A stretch of 64,000 nt of DNA from Limnoperna fortunei (lineage: Eukaryota > Mollusca > Bivalvia > Mytilida > Modiolidae). The position numbers and the translations under genes are program-made. The notes under the pieces were generated by a model. It ran no database searches, was not told the DNA's origin, and worked only from the letters and a program-made list of their open reading frames with translations. Of the stretch, positions 1-12,772 are shown piece after piece. The stretch is taken from contig OX104112.1 of assembly GCA_944474755.1 (NCBI GenBank), forward strand, positions 82,411,756-82,475,755, written 5' to 3'. Within the stretch, counting starts at the first letter, position 1. Each line of letters starts with the position of its first letter.

Positions 1-2440
1 AAAATAAGTGCACCAGACTGGCATTAGATGTGCCAAATTTAAATTCCATTTTCATCCCCAAAAATGATTACAAAATATGTGCACTAGACTGGCATCTGAT
101 ATGCCAAATTTAGAATTCAGTTCTCTTCCTAAAAATGATTACAAAATATGTGCACCAGACTGACATCTGAAGTGCCAAATTTAGAACCAGTTCTCATCCC
201 CACAAATGATTACAAAATATGTACACAGACTGGCATCTGATGTGCCAAATTTAAAATTTAGTTCTCATCCCAAAAATGATTACAAAATATGTGCACTAGA
301 CTGGCATCTGATATGCCAAATTTAGAATTCAGTTCTCTTCCTAAAAATGATTACAAAATATGTGCACCAGACTGCGGCATCTGATATGCCAAATTTAAAA
401 TTTAGTTCTCATCCCAAAAATGATTACAAAATATGTGCACTAGACTGGCATCTGATATGCCAAATTTAGAACCAGTTCTCATCCCCACAAATGATAACAA
501 AATATGTGCACCAGACTGGCATCTGATAAGCCAAATTTTGAATTTAGTCTCATACCAAAAATGATTACAAAAATATATGCACCCGACTGGCATCCGATCT
601 GCCAAATTCAGAATTTAGTTTTCATCCCAAAAATGATTACAAATATGTACACAGACTGGCATCTGATGTGCCAAATTTAGAATTCAGTTCTCATCCAAAA
701 AATGATTACAAAATATGTGCACCAGACTGGCATCTGATATGCCAAATTTAGAACCAGTTCTCATCCCCACAAATGATAACAAAATATGTGCACCAGACTG
801 GCATCTGATAAGCCAAATTTTGAATTTAGTCTCATACCAAAAATGATTACAAAAATATATGCACCCGACTGGCATCCGATCTGCCAAATTCAGAATTTAG
901 TTTTCATCCCAAAAATGATTACAAATATGTACACAGACTGGCATCTGATGTGCCAAATTTAGAATTCAGTTCTCATCCAAAAAAATTTTAAAAAATATGT
1001 GCACCAGACTGTGGCATCTGATATGCCAAATTTAAAATTTAGTTCTCATCCCAAAAATGATTACAAAATATGTGCACCAGACTGGCTTCTGATGTGCCAA
1101 ATTTAGAATTCAGTTCTCATCCAAAAAATTTTTAAAAAATATGTGCACCAGACTGCGGCATCTGATATGCCAAATTTAAAATTTAGTTCTCATCCCAAAA
1201 ATGATTACAAAATATGTGCACTAGACTGGCATCTGATATGCCAAATTAAGAATTTAGTTCTTAGCCCAAAAAATGATTACAAAATGTGTGCACCAGACTG
1301 GCTTCTGATATGCCAAATTTGGAATTCAGTTCTTATCCCAAAAAATTATTACAAAATATGTGCACCAGACTGGCATCTGATATGCCAAATTTAGAATTTA
1401 GTTCTCATCCCAAAAATGATAACAAAATATGTGCACCAGACTGGCATCTGATATGCCAAATTTAAAATTTAGTTCTCATCCCAAAAATGATAACAAATTA
1501 TGTGCACCAGACTGGCATCTGATATGCCAAATTTAGAATTGTTCTCATACCAAAAATGATTACAAAATATGTGCACCAGACTGGCATCTGATATACCAAA
1601 TTTAGAATTGTTCTCATACCAAAAATGATTACAAAATATGTGCACCAGACTGGCATCTGATATGCCAAATTTAGAATTCAGTTCTCATACCAAAAATGAT
1701 TACAAAATATGTGCCCCAGACTGGCATCTGATATGCCAAATTTAGAATTCATTTCTCATCCCCAAAAATGATTACAAAATATGTGCACCAGACTGGCATC
1801 AGATATACCAAATTTAGAATTGTTCTCATACCAAAAATGATTACAAAATATGTGCACCAGACTGGCATCTGATATGCCAAATTTAGAATTCAGTTCTCAT
1901 ACCAAAAATGATTACAAAATATGTGCCCCAGACTGGCATCTGATATACCAAATTTAGAATTGTTCTCATACCAAAAATGATTACAAAATATGTGCACCAG
2001 ACTGGCATCTGATATGCCAAATTTAGAATTCAGTTCTCATACCAAAAATGATTACAAAATATGTGCCCCAGATTGGCATCTGATATGACAAATTACAAAT
2101 TCAATTCTCATACCAAAAATGATTACAAAATAGTGCACTGTACTGGAATCCATTATGCAAATTTAGAATTTACTTAAGTTGTCAAAGCAGAAAAAATTAC
2201 TGGACTGGCATTATGAAATGCCAAATTTAGAAGTTGTTTTCCTACCAAAAATGATTACAAAAGAATGCACTGCACTGGCATCCAATATGCCAAATTTAGA
2301 ATTCAGTTCTCACCCCAAACATAATTACATTGAGTGCAGTAGATCGGCATTCAATATTTCAAATTTAGTTTTCACTCCAAAAATGATTACTTAATGTGTG
2401 CACCTGACTGGCATATGAGATATGCCAAATTTATAATTTA
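1..2440. repeat. 70-71 bp satellite DNA array (about 34 monomers)
   Basis: Head-to-tail monomers of 70-71 bp recur from the left edge, so the array continues outside the window. Each monomer contains AATGATTACAAAATATGTGC, then a dyad TGGCATCTGATATGCCA, then a TTTAGAATTCAGTTCTCATC-like stretch. Two blocks at about 471-700 and 753-980 are nearly identical at a spacing of 282 bp, that is four monomers, so a local higher-order repeat exists. Monomers with GTGCCCC recur at about 1712, 1923 and 2065. The last units from 2100 on are strongly diverged, as expected at an array edge. The open frames that run through it are periodic artefacts. Confidence 0.95.
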
Positions 2441-2667
2441 GTTGTTATCCCAAAATTAAATTTTAAAGAGTGTGATACGTGACTCTCATCTCAGTAACTG
2501 ACTTGTCCAAGGTCAGTAATTCTCTCATATTTTGCATAAATTTTAACAACAGGTGATAATTAAACCATTCATCTATCGTTAGGCAACCTTAACAGTGACT
2601 ATCTGAAACGAAAGAATAAACATTAGTATACATGACACAAAGTTTTTTTTTTTTTTTTTTTTTTTTT

Positions 2668-2703
<36 letters not shown>

Positions 2704-3360
2704 AAACATCATTGTATACATCAACCTAATATTAAATACCGATTTCTCACCAAAAATAGCATAAGGATAAAATTTATTCAGCTAAAACATTTTAGAGTCT
2801 TCTTTTACAATTGTATTTTGTATTTTCACTAATAATTTAATATACATAGCTGAAATATTTTTGCTGGAAGTAAAACATTAATCAATCAATCAGTTGTATT
2901 TTCAAACATTTTTCAATTTGTCTAACTGAAATATCAATAAAAATTAATTTTGCTTTTTTAAAAATTTACAAATATTTACGATTGACTGCCAAAAACAATT
3001 CTTGATGAGAAAATCTATATTTTGAGGCATGAAGAAAGAAATTGGATAATCCAACATCCTCAAACCTATATATAATGCTATTGACAAGTAGTATTTAGGT
3101 CTTTTGGAATGTAGACAATCCAGTCTACCTTTATGCCAAAAATATATTCTATACATATATAAAAACGACTAAATATAAATTATATACAACTATTTAAAAA
3201 AAATAACATAGAAACTGATAATGTTATATGTATATGAACATGAAGAATCAAAATTAAAAAAAAAAAATTACAAAAAGGTGACACATACATTATCCGTGAT
3301 AAATAAAAAGAAATTAAGACAAACGAAATATCAATTACACATGTATGATAATTCCAAACT
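2441..3360. other. AT-rich spacer with poly(T) tract
   Basis: No gene is visible. A nearly pure T tract at 2642-2699, interrupted by AA at 2668-2669, is the only distinctive sequence. It may be the antisense poly(A) tail of an old retroposed copy, but no retroelement body was recognised next to it. The rest is simple AT-rich DNA. Confidence 0.6.
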
Positions 3361-4122
3361 AGACAAAGTTGATCTAGCGATCACTGATACCCCCGCTTTT
3401 GTGAAAATTTCTAACGTTTTTCGTGGACTGTGACCTTGAAATTTGATGGATTTCCACCAAAATTGATAGGCTTCTTACCAACCTGATATATGACAATATC
3501 CCAAAGTTTCATTCAAATCGGATGTAAACTTTTTGAGTTATCGTCCAGAAACAACTTTTTTGTAAAAATTTCTAACGTTTTTCGTGGACTGTGACCTTGA
3601 AATTTGAGGGATTTCCCCCAAAATCGATAGGCTTCTTACCAACCTGATATATGACAATATCACAAAGTTTTATTCAAACCAGATGTAAACTTTTTGAGTT
3701 ATCGTCCGGAAACAACTTTTTTGTAAAAATTTCTAACGTTTTTCGTGGACTGTGACCTTGAAATTTGATGGATTTCCCCCAAAATCGATAGGCTTCTTAC
3801 CAACCTGATATATGACAATATCCCAAAGTTTCATTCAAATCGGATGTAAACTTTTTGAGTTATTGTCCGGAAACAACTTTTATGTTAAAATTTCTAACGT
3901 TTTTCGTGGACTGTGATCCCTTGAAATTTGACGGATTTCCCCCAAAATCGATAGGCTTCTTACCAACCTGATATATGACAATATCCCAAAGTTTCATTCA
4001 AATCTGATGTAAACTTTTTGAATTATCATCCGGAAACCAAATGTGGACGGACGAACGGGCGGACGGACGGACGGACATGAGGACCACTATATACCCCCGA
4101 CTCTGTCGAGCGGGGGTATAAA
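3361..4122 (+). mobile_element. Family A element, copy 1 (pearl/BIV160-like, possibly Helitron-type non-autonomous)
   Basis: The element starts near GATCTAGCGATCACTGATAC and contains four core units spaced 160-161 bp (the ACGTTTTTCGTGGACTGTGA motif recurs near 3411, 3572, 3733 and 3893). It ends with a (GGAC)n microsatellite at about 4050-4077 and a hairpin at 4089-4120 whose arms are TATACCCCCG and its CGGGGGTATA complement. A second copy in the opposite orientation is at 18300-19055. A ~160 bp tandem core followed by a tetranucleotide microsatellite is the published organisation of bivalve pearl elements and the BIV160 satellite. Matching to those families by sequence was not possible here, so the family name is inference. 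Confidence 0.8.
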
Positions 4123-4126
4123 AAAT

Positions 4127-4535
4127 GGGGACAACTCTTGCTGAAACGCACTGGTCACTACAACATAGAGCCGGACATTACCTTAAACACAATTCACAAC
4201 CCCAAAACAAACACTGGGACAACTCCTGCTGAAGGGCACTGGTCACTACCACATAGAGCCTGACATTACCTTAAACACAATTCACCCAACTGAAACAAAC
4301 ACTGGGGACAACTCCTAATAAAGGGCACTGGTCACTACACAAAGAGCTGGAATTGCTTAACCTAAAAAAAAAAAACACCGAGGACAACTCCTAACAAGAG
4401 TCATGGGGGCAATACCAAAAAATTGGACATTTACACAACCAAAAAAAACTGAGGACAACTCCTTACAAAGGTCACTGGGCACTACCATAAAGACACCACT
4501 AAAACAAATGCTAAGGCCATGCAACAGTAGAGAGG
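4127..4535. repeat. Tandem array of five ~70-89 bp units next to family A
   Basis: The motif GACAACTCCT...GGGCACTGGTCACTAC recurs starting near 4130, 4218, 4307, 4383 and 4454. Units shorten from about 88 to about 71 bp and diverge away from family A. The array starts within a few bases of the family A hairpin, so the insertion may have landed at the array edge, or the array grew from the junction. The two overlapping short ORFs here follow the repeat and are not genes. Confidence 0.85.
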
Positions 4536-4599
4536 AACACAATATAATGTCCAAATGTATCAGGTTTTATTTAAAAAATATATATATTTAACAAAATAA

Positions 4600-6170
4600 T
4601 TTGGTGGGAAAATTTCAGAGATTTTGGTTATAATGGAGAATATTTTAACCATTTTTCATTTAAAAAAATAAAATATTACAATACCAAAATTAAATTAAAG
4701 GAATTTTGTTTACCATAAAGTTGCACTTGAAAGCAAAGAAACAAAAACATCTACCAGATTAATTTTGTTGAATTTGATCCCCAAGGCAGAATAGGGTTTT
4801 TGAAGAAATTTTGTTACAGAAAAAAATTGACTGAGTTGATATCATGCAATTATTTTTTTTTTGTAAATTTGCAACTTTGAATTTTTATGAAGATGCTGTC
4901 TAAAAACTTTTTTCACTTAACAAAAGTTATACTACACATCATGAATGAATACAAAAGACTATGAATACAAAAGAGTTAATATTTGTATTGATTAAACAAT
5001 AATTTTAAGTAAATGTTAATGCTGAAATTTTTTTTCAAAATGTAGCAATTCTTTTTTTCAATTACTTGAGTTTGGAAAAATTCAGAAAATAAACCCAAAA
5101 TAAATGACCCTGTCTGCAAGCATCATTAAAAACAAAATTTCCCAAATTTCTCCCACACCTAAATTCTGACCATTAATCACCAAGTCAATCAATAAATTTA
5201 CAGGAAAAAAATTGAAATATCACATGTTCCACAAATACTTTTCCATTTATTAGTAAAGTTTGTTATTTTGTTATTAATTATTAGTAGAATTTGTTACTTA
5301 TTAGTAAGAATTAGTATTGTTAAATGAACAGCATTTGTGAAATTCTGTAAAAAATGGACCAAAAAATGTATGATTGCATAATTTTAAAGATTTCGATATG
5401 TGTTTTTATTTTTTTATTTTATTAAAAATTATGAAAAATGATCGGATTGAACCCATAAAGATTGAATTTAGTAATGACAAAATTTTGAATAACCAACCAA
5501 AATATAATTTTTAATTAACCATGCACTAACTAAAAAGGTTTTTAACAATTTCTAGTAACAAATTTCTAAACATGTCAGATCAGGGAGGTGAATTTTTCAG
5601 TACAATTTTGTTCAATATTAACGTTCAAAGCCAAATTTCAAAACAACAATGTAAAGATGTCCATTAAATGTCAAAAAAATCAACCAAAACATAACAAGTA
5701 ACATGATGAAATAATATAAAGTTTTTGTGATTACATCAAATACAAATTATTTTTTTTTTGAAAAAAAAACAAAAAAAACCAAAGAAACAAAGAAAATATA
5801 AATATATAAACTAAAACAAAAATAAGAAAAAAAACTAACAAAAACCTCAATACCTGCCTTACTCCCCGGAAAAACCTAAAGATTACAGAAGGGGAAGTAT
5901 GTTTTATGTCACATGCACTACATGACCTATAAACCAAGATTTTCTGAAAAGAAAGCTATTTTTAGAGTGGGGTTTACCCCGGATGCTGGTTTTCTCTTGG
6001 AAGGTTTTAAAGAGGTCATGAAATTTTGAGAGAACATAGGCCTGTCGCGTACGATTCTGGATATATATGACGTCGGTCAAGTTGCACTCAAGGTACAAGA
6101 GCTGCTCTAATTAAAAAAATAACAAATTTAGTAGAAAATCTTAAAGAATTGGATTAGTGTTTTCACACCA
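4600..6170. other. AT-rich intergenic or intronic DNA, no gene seen
   Basis: Very AT-rich sequence with homopolymer runs. No splice-flanked coding exon, RNA gene or mobile element ends were recognised on either strand. Short ORFs at 5731-5937 and 5904-6098 are dominated by Phe/Leu/Lys from poly-A and poly-T runs. Confidence 0.5.
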
Positions 6171-6182
6171 ATAGGAATGTGT

Positions 6183-6362
6183 GTAAGCTGGTTCTTTACA
6201 GTCTTGTACCGTGTTCATACAGCTTTGTGGATAGCAGTTGAAAACTGCAGGCATGGTTCTTTACTTACTTGTACTATGTTTATTCATCTTTATGGGTACC
6301 AGTTGTAAGCTGGTTCTTTACTGACTTGTACTGTGTTCATGCAAGCTTTGTGGATGAGTATA
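6183..6362. repeat. Three-copy ~60 bp tandem repeat
   Basis: GCTGGTTCTTTAC...CTTGTAC(T/C)GTGTTCAT...CTTTGTGGAT recurs three times, near 6187, 6253 and 6309. The middle copy is the most diverged. Confidence 0.75.
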
Positions 6363-9300
6363 AATAAAATTATCTTTGGTTAGGATATGAAACCTTTGCT
6401 AATTTTATCAAAAATATGACTGATGCTGGTGGGATAATACAATAAAAACATTCTATAAGATAGACTATTGATCACTGGGAAGATATAAACAGATTGAAAT
6501 TAAATTTTGGAAGTGCACATTCAAAATATGAATTTTTAAATTAAAAAAATTGCAATAGGGGTTTCTTCATTTAACGTTTAATATGATGTCATTTTACTTC
6601 TGCTTCATTTATAATTTGATCAACTTGTGTACTGATAGAGAATCATTGAAATAAAGGCCTGATATAGAGACTGCTTAATGAAAAAAAAAACCAAACAAAT
6701 ATACTACAACACTTAGCAACACATAATGCAATATTTTGTTCATCCCCTTCTTATTATTCTGTTCTCAGTTCTCTTTGTCAGCCTCAGAAATAATCTTTCA
6801 CTAATTCAAAATTTTCCCTGGGAACTGTCTAATGTATAACATAGGGATTTCACAAAAATAAAGATTATTATTTTTAAGTGCCCATTAATGTGTCAAAACT
6901 GCCCATTGAATTTGAAAAATACTTATTGCTTCTTGTTAATATAAGGCTCTAATCCCATCAATAAAAAAGGTAATTTTGATATGTGTAAAAAGGTTTTGGG
7001 GATAAGAAGCAGACAAAACTATGATGGACCAATGTACTCAAAAAGACTGATGGGCATAGGTGCTACTGTATGCATTATTTTAAAAGACAGTTATTTGCCA
7101 TGAAACGACATTCAAGTGGAAGCAAAAAACCAGATTAAGAAATAAATGAAATTACTATGACTTAATTAAAAAGTGAACAGCTGTTTTTGATAAAAAAGCT
7201 AAATCATTAGTTTGGATAATTAACATTAAAATATTTCCTAATTTTCTTGCAATTGGTTAATAATTAACTGACTGTCATTTTAACTGACCACAGCTAGTTT
7301 AAAGTACATGTAATTATAATCTAAACTTATAATATAATTTTATGGATAACTAAGGGTCATTACTGTTTTTAATAACAAAAAAATCAAATTCTTTCATTTT
7401 TTATCAGTGTCTTTAAACTATTGTTAAAATTGATTGATAAACTTAATATTGACTTGAAGGATTGACTACTTTATATCAATAATTGGACATTTTTAAATAA
7501 TCCAGCTTTTAAAATGATTTTTTTCCTCATTTTTGAATTAAACATACAATCTAACTTCTTTATATTTATTTTCTCTACAGATATTTAAATCATCCAGATT
7601 TGTTATATAGATCTCTCAAGTATTGATTAAAACATACAATAGTTTCCATTACTTTAAACTGAAAAGTTATAAAATCAATGTACATTAACCCCATCCCACA
7701 GTGGCCAATATGGGAGTTCCACTCCCCAAGAGGAGGAGGGGCTACATTATTATTTGTTTCCACCCAACTATCCATACTTTATGTTGGCAGTCCAGTTTTG
7801 TTTCCATGGGTCACCCTGCTTTCCCACCAATTAGTTTATTGTTTGCTAACTTGTTCTCATCCTGGACATTGCTGAAATACTGCTCTCTGGATAATAAACA
7901 AACAAATCCTTAATCTGTACATCTATAGAAATTCTTATTTACAAACCATAATTTGGATCATAATCAGTAAGAATGTTGACAATTTCTGCTTGTTGACCCA
8001 ATTGTAGATCTTGAATTCCTGATCATTTATGCTGTTTAAGTTTTCTAAGATAATAGGTAAAAATGCAAAACAATAATGAAAAAATCATTAATGGGTAGTA
8101 ACTCCATTAAGGAGTCTTCACAACATTCCCCCCCCCACCCCTTCCAACCTGCCGCTGCCTGATTTTCTTTATTACCTATAATAGTTTTCAGGATAACAAA
8201 CACTCAGAATAATTACATTTTTTTTTGTGTTTGGAGATGAGCAAAAATACATCCTTGAAGAAGAAAACACAAAACTTTCTACTGTAAATTAATCATTGTG
8301 ATGACTTTTTAATTCCATGGAGAAATGATAACCTCCAAAGGTCTATTAGAAAACAAATTACCTTGTCTTTCTGATCAACTTTAACACATAACAGCTATAG
8401 AAAAAGAAATCAATTTTTTTTACTATGCCATATATTTTTGTCTGTGATAAATGGCATAGTAAAAAAATAGAGTTGAAAAAAAAATTGGCTCAATGTTACA
8501 ATAACCCAATGAAATAAAAACATGAAATACACAACATATCAAAAGACAATATACAGTACCTACCAATAAACAATATATTAAAACATTGACAATACACAAC
8601 ATACAATACACAATGTTTAAAGCATTACTAATACACAACAAACAAACATACAATGACTAGAATTCAGTGAAATCTGTCAAAACTGAAATGTGTTTGTAAA
8701 ATAAACAGTTTTTTTCCATTTTGCCAGTTATATGTTAAACATATCAAGGACTTAAGTTAATAGGCAAGAACCAAATAAAAAAACTATTTTCCAACAAGTT
8801 TACAGTAGACAGATTTCACAGTTCTATTCATTTCCATAAAAATTTAAAAAAAATACAAATATTTCTAACCATGTGGTAATGAGCAGGACGATTATATTAA
8901 ATGTATTGCTGTTAAAATATGTCACCATATAATATGTGTATTATGTTATCTTAAACTTTGAAACTGGGATACAAGTAAAATGTGCAAGTCACAATACAGG
9001 TACTTAATAGAAAACATTTTACCTGTTGTCTATAAGCACAAGAAGTAATTGTATTTATCTAAATATGCACTGGTTGTCTGAAAAAAAGTGTCCCTAATAT
9101 ACAGGTGGTGCCTAGAACAAAGTTTGACATGATATCCCATAAAAAATATTTGAAGTTTAAATTGCATTATGTATGGGTAATGGATTCACATTTGAGCAAA
9201 TGAGGAATATTTAGAATTCAGAGAAAGGGGGCATGTGCATAGGGGTGGGTGGGGTGGGGAGAACTAGGAAATATGTAGTTCATGATATCAAATAAAAAAA

Positions 9301-9644
9301 AAAGCAGTTATGATCTTTCAACAGGAGGGGGATGTAGGACAATTTACAATTGGACTACCCATACATGTGATATTTGTGCAGTCCAAAGTGTGAGACTGAA
9401 CCAAATTGTATGAGATTTTAAATCCAACCTGTTTTTTGTGTTATTATTTGTCTTTTCATTGCTTTGTTGATGTTGATTAAACTTTCTATTGTATGGGTAG
9501 ACCCTGTCTTGGACGCATGCTTGTGCAACTTCTGAGTGCTTAACTATATCATACATGTATGTAACAATGCGGGCAATACTAAAGTCAATATAAAAAGCAG
9601 TAGACGATAGTACAGCACCCCCTCCCCCACCCCTTGGACAAAGA
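6363..9644. other. AT-rich DNA, no supported gene
   Basis: Scattered features only: a poly(C) run near 8128-8137 and a GC-richer patch at 7690-7900 whose two overlapping ORFs share no recognisable domain. That patch could be an old SINE, but no A or B box was found. No other repeat ends or exons were supported. Confidence 0.45.
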
Positions 9645-9649
9645 GATTT

Positions 9650-10813
9650 CAGGGATTTTCCTACCTTTTTTCAAATGGGGCCTGGGCCCCTGTTAATTGG
9701 GAAAATTACGACGTAAATTCCACAATTGGGAAAAGTCTTAAATATGAATAAAGTAAAAACATTGCTTTTGAACATTAATGTTTTTAACGAAAATGTTTCT
9801 TGTATGTAATTAGTCATGAATGACAAGATGGAATCTACTAGTATAAGCGTGACCTGAAAACTGACAAATTCAAATCAGTTTTCATAAATATTTTGGAAAA
9901 GGTTATCAAAATTTACATATGTAGCCAACTGTGCTGACATCATACTCAAAGAGAAAAAATTCCATGAATCTTGTTGGAATTAAATAGAAACTGAGTTGCA
10001 AACTTCAGATTTTACTTTCACTCTCGTTTGTTCTGGGGTCTTAATAAATGACTGGATAAGAACTAAATCAGATATACAAAACTCTAAAAATGTGCATTGC
10101 GTTGGCATTTTAGTTTACGCTGATTCGTATGCTAGGGTCGGTAGCGAAGGTTCGGTTGAATGCCGACAATGGATGGGTCTAGAGGAGCAAGAAAACTCAT
10201 TATTTTCTATTCACAAAGGCTCTGGTCAATATTTAACTTCGTAAAAACAAAATTTCCTAGTTTTGATACAATATGTCATCGTTCCACTTAGGTAGTATTT
10301 CGCGTTGTGTAATGCCATTTTTGAACGTTAATGCAGGGTCACGCTTCATTCCAAATGTATTCCTCCGACTTATTCTTTTCTAGACAAAGCTATTTGAACC
10401 AAAAAAAACAGCCCACATTACTGTACATCGTAAAAATAAAGTAATTGGTCTTATATGTGGCATACAATTATCTTTCATATTATTGAACAAAGTTACGCGA
10501 CTTACCAAATCTCAGGTTTTTTTATATCATACCGGAATCTGCATTTGGTATAAAACAAGCAAGCTCTAATATAAAACTGGTTGCTGTTATGACTAAAGAT
10601 ACCGGGAACAGTAATTATAAACCAATGTTCGCGGAGTAATCAGATTTTGATTTTGTTTGTAATATTTCGGCTTAGCATGATTGAATTTATTTTTAGAAAC
10701 TGGATTACAAAACCTCCGGAATTTTCACTTTCCTAATTGGGAAAAAATGTGGGTTTTTGCCGTTGGGAATGGGGCCGAATATCGGCCCCAAAATAAAGGC
10801 CGGAAAATCCCTG
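9650..10813. mobile_element. TIR element, 1164 bp, 5-bp target duplication (hAT-like, non-autonomous)
   Basis: The ends are inverted repeats beginning CAGGGATTTTCC (9650) and ending GGAAAATCCCTG (10813). The match continues imperfectly into a CCTTT block, and each end has a subterminal palindrome (GGGGCC-GGCCCC at about 9677-9694 and 10771-10789). The 5 bp GATTT is present on both sides, at 9645-9649 and 10814-10818, as a target-site duplication. CAGGG termini with short duplications and subterminal palindromes are typical of some hAT-type elements. The 82-codon ORF inside (9996-10244) has no transposase motif, so the copy is probably non-autonomous. Confidence 0.8.
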
Positions 10814-10818
10814 GATTT

Positions 10819-11985
10819 GGACACCCACACATTATATGCTATTTGCATTTGCAGGTTTTTAGCTCAACTGTCTCATTAGCATTGTGAAGTATAAATGACA
10901 ACCAAAATTATAGCCTGCATTATATATGTGTCTGCTTAGTTTACCCAGCCAAAATTCTCACTTATAGTTGTTGTATAAAATTAATTTAAAAAATATTTTT
11001 CATCATTGTCCTTTTTCTTTAAAAAAAAATTATTATTATTTACAACTAAAATAAGCATGTTTACATCATTTCATATTTTAAATTTCCTTTAATTTCATTC
11101 GAAATTCCACCATACATCCTAATTAGTTTGATTAAAGGTAAATAATAACACCTTTTTGATCATTGACCTGGTAACTTCGGTATTCTCTGGATTTATCTGT
11201 GATGCTATATAGATTGTATTTGTAAACAAATATTGGGACAAACAAAAGAACAAGAATCAATTCAGTTTTAGATTTAGATCATTTTCTCACTGTTTGAGGA
11301 AATTGGTACCTCCAAAGTTGCACAAGATTTTGTTTCACACCATGAGATATCACATGGGACTAGGTACCACAATAAATATGTACTGGTTCCCTGTCTGCTC
11401 ATCTCAGTTTTACCACATTTACAATATTATAACGGGAATAATTTTACTAAAAAATATATAATATTCACACCTACAGAGAAATCTTTCTAAAATACAAAAG
11501 AAAATGTATTAAACTATTATACATATATACTTTTAACTTGACATAAATGGGCAAGGCATTCATCATCCAGTTCTTTAATGTCCAAGTCATCATTTTGTCA
11601 ACCTAGCTATCTGTAAAAATAACATAAAAATATTTGTCATTAATAAGTACGTCAATAATACCAAGGAAGACAACTCTAGAAATAAATTATGTGAACACAT
11701 CTTTTAATCAGTTAAGAAATATCCAGTTTCATCCTTGGAGATCACTGACTACACAGAATTACAGATAAAAAATTACCTATGTTTATTAATTTGCTGATGA
11801 AGAAACATGAACCATTAATTGATAGCTGTAAAGCCAGTAAAATAAATTTTTGAGATAGTATACATAAAACTAAAATTAACAAAGCTCTAAAGTTTAATAC
11901 ACTTATCTTTATGGAAATATAGCATTAGCAAGACAATATTTACTGCTACTGGTGTGTCTTGTTGGAAATGCACTTTTCACATTTG
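10819..11985. other. AT-rich DNA, no supported gene
   Basis: No exon with good splice sites and a clean frame was found. On the - strand near 11530-11615 a short acidic frame (containing DDLDIKELDDECLAHL) looks protein-like, but an in-frame TGA sits between it and the only plausible acceptor, so it was not called. Confidence 0.4.
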
Positions 11986-11989
11986 GAAA

Positions 11990-12117
11990 ATGTTTGTTTG
12001 TTTGATGGTGTTTAACGCCACTTTCAGCAATTTTTCAGCTATATCATGGCGTCCAGTTTTTATCGGGGGAGGTAAGCCGGAGTACCAGGAGAAAACCCCC
12101 GACCTGCGTGGAAAATG
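11990..12117 (-). mobile_element. SINE fragment (3' body and tail only)
   Basis: This contains the conserved body CTATATCATGGCGTCCAG and a GTTTGTTTGATGG end shared with the full SINE at 49362-49620. The tRNA-derived head is missing, so this is a 5'-truncated copy. Orientation follows the full-length copies. Confidence 0.85.
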
Positions 12118-12225
12118 TTTGAACAGGCGATTATACAATATAAGATGAGTGAAGGAAAATTGAAAAGCTATTTAAAATTACAACAAAATGTATCAAAATA
12201 TATGATAAAAGGATTAATTACTTAC

Positions 12226-12281
12226 CAGTTACAGCAGAACTTTGCATGCCTTCTTTCTTGTTCAGTTTTTAGCATTAAGAG
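12226..12281 (-). CDS. Candidate internal exon, unassigned
   Basis: On the - strand a pyrimidine-rich acceptor (TTTTTTTTCAG) precedes 56 nt and a consensus GTAAGTAAT donor follows. Only one frame is open; it begins LLMLKTEQERRHAKF and leaves two bases (TG) at the donor. A related but disabled sequence with the same exon-intron boundaries is at 12773-12852. No family was recognised. It could equally be a non-coding exon of a long RNA. Confidence 0.35.
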
Positions 12282-12772
12282 CTGAAAAAAAAATGAATTT
12301 ATTACAAGAATTATCAACCAAGGGACATAACTAGTAAAATATCATTTTCATTCATAATGTCTGATGACTGATGAAATGATTTTTTTCAAATCAGTTTTTC
12401 ATATTCGTTATCACTGTCCTGAAATTTATGCACTGTTGTGTAAAGGTCTTGTAACGTGTTAACTTTGAATTGCATAATAAAAGAAATATGAAGTAAATAT
12501 CTAGCTAAGGGAGATAACTTCTATTTTTTACATTTGCTGACATCAATGGAAAATTTGATGGCTGTTAATCGAGTTAAGTAGTTTTAAGCTGAGACAGATG
12601 CAGACAATTGTTTAAAAAGCTGTCAGCTTGGTTACCCATGTAATGCAACTGATTTGTTTCTTCAAATTTTCAGCATCATTAAAACAAAATGTTGCACATT
12701 ATATATATTTTTAAACAATGTTGTGCAATCAGCATCTATTTTCCAGATTCAAAGATGTCTTTTGTAACTTAC

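Noticed and set aside
402..887. Two identical 67-codon ORFs (402-605 and 684-887, - strand)
   Set aside because: They are the same satellite monomers read in one frame in two copies of a 282 bp higher-order repeat.
9996..10244. 82-codon ORF inside a TIR element as a transposase
   Set aside because: No DDE/D motif, zinc finger or dimerisation domain, and far shorter than any transposase.
11527..11615. Acidic exon-like frame (DDLDIKELDDECL) on the - strand
   Set aside because: An in-frame TGA lies between it and the only plausible acceptor, and there is no start codon.
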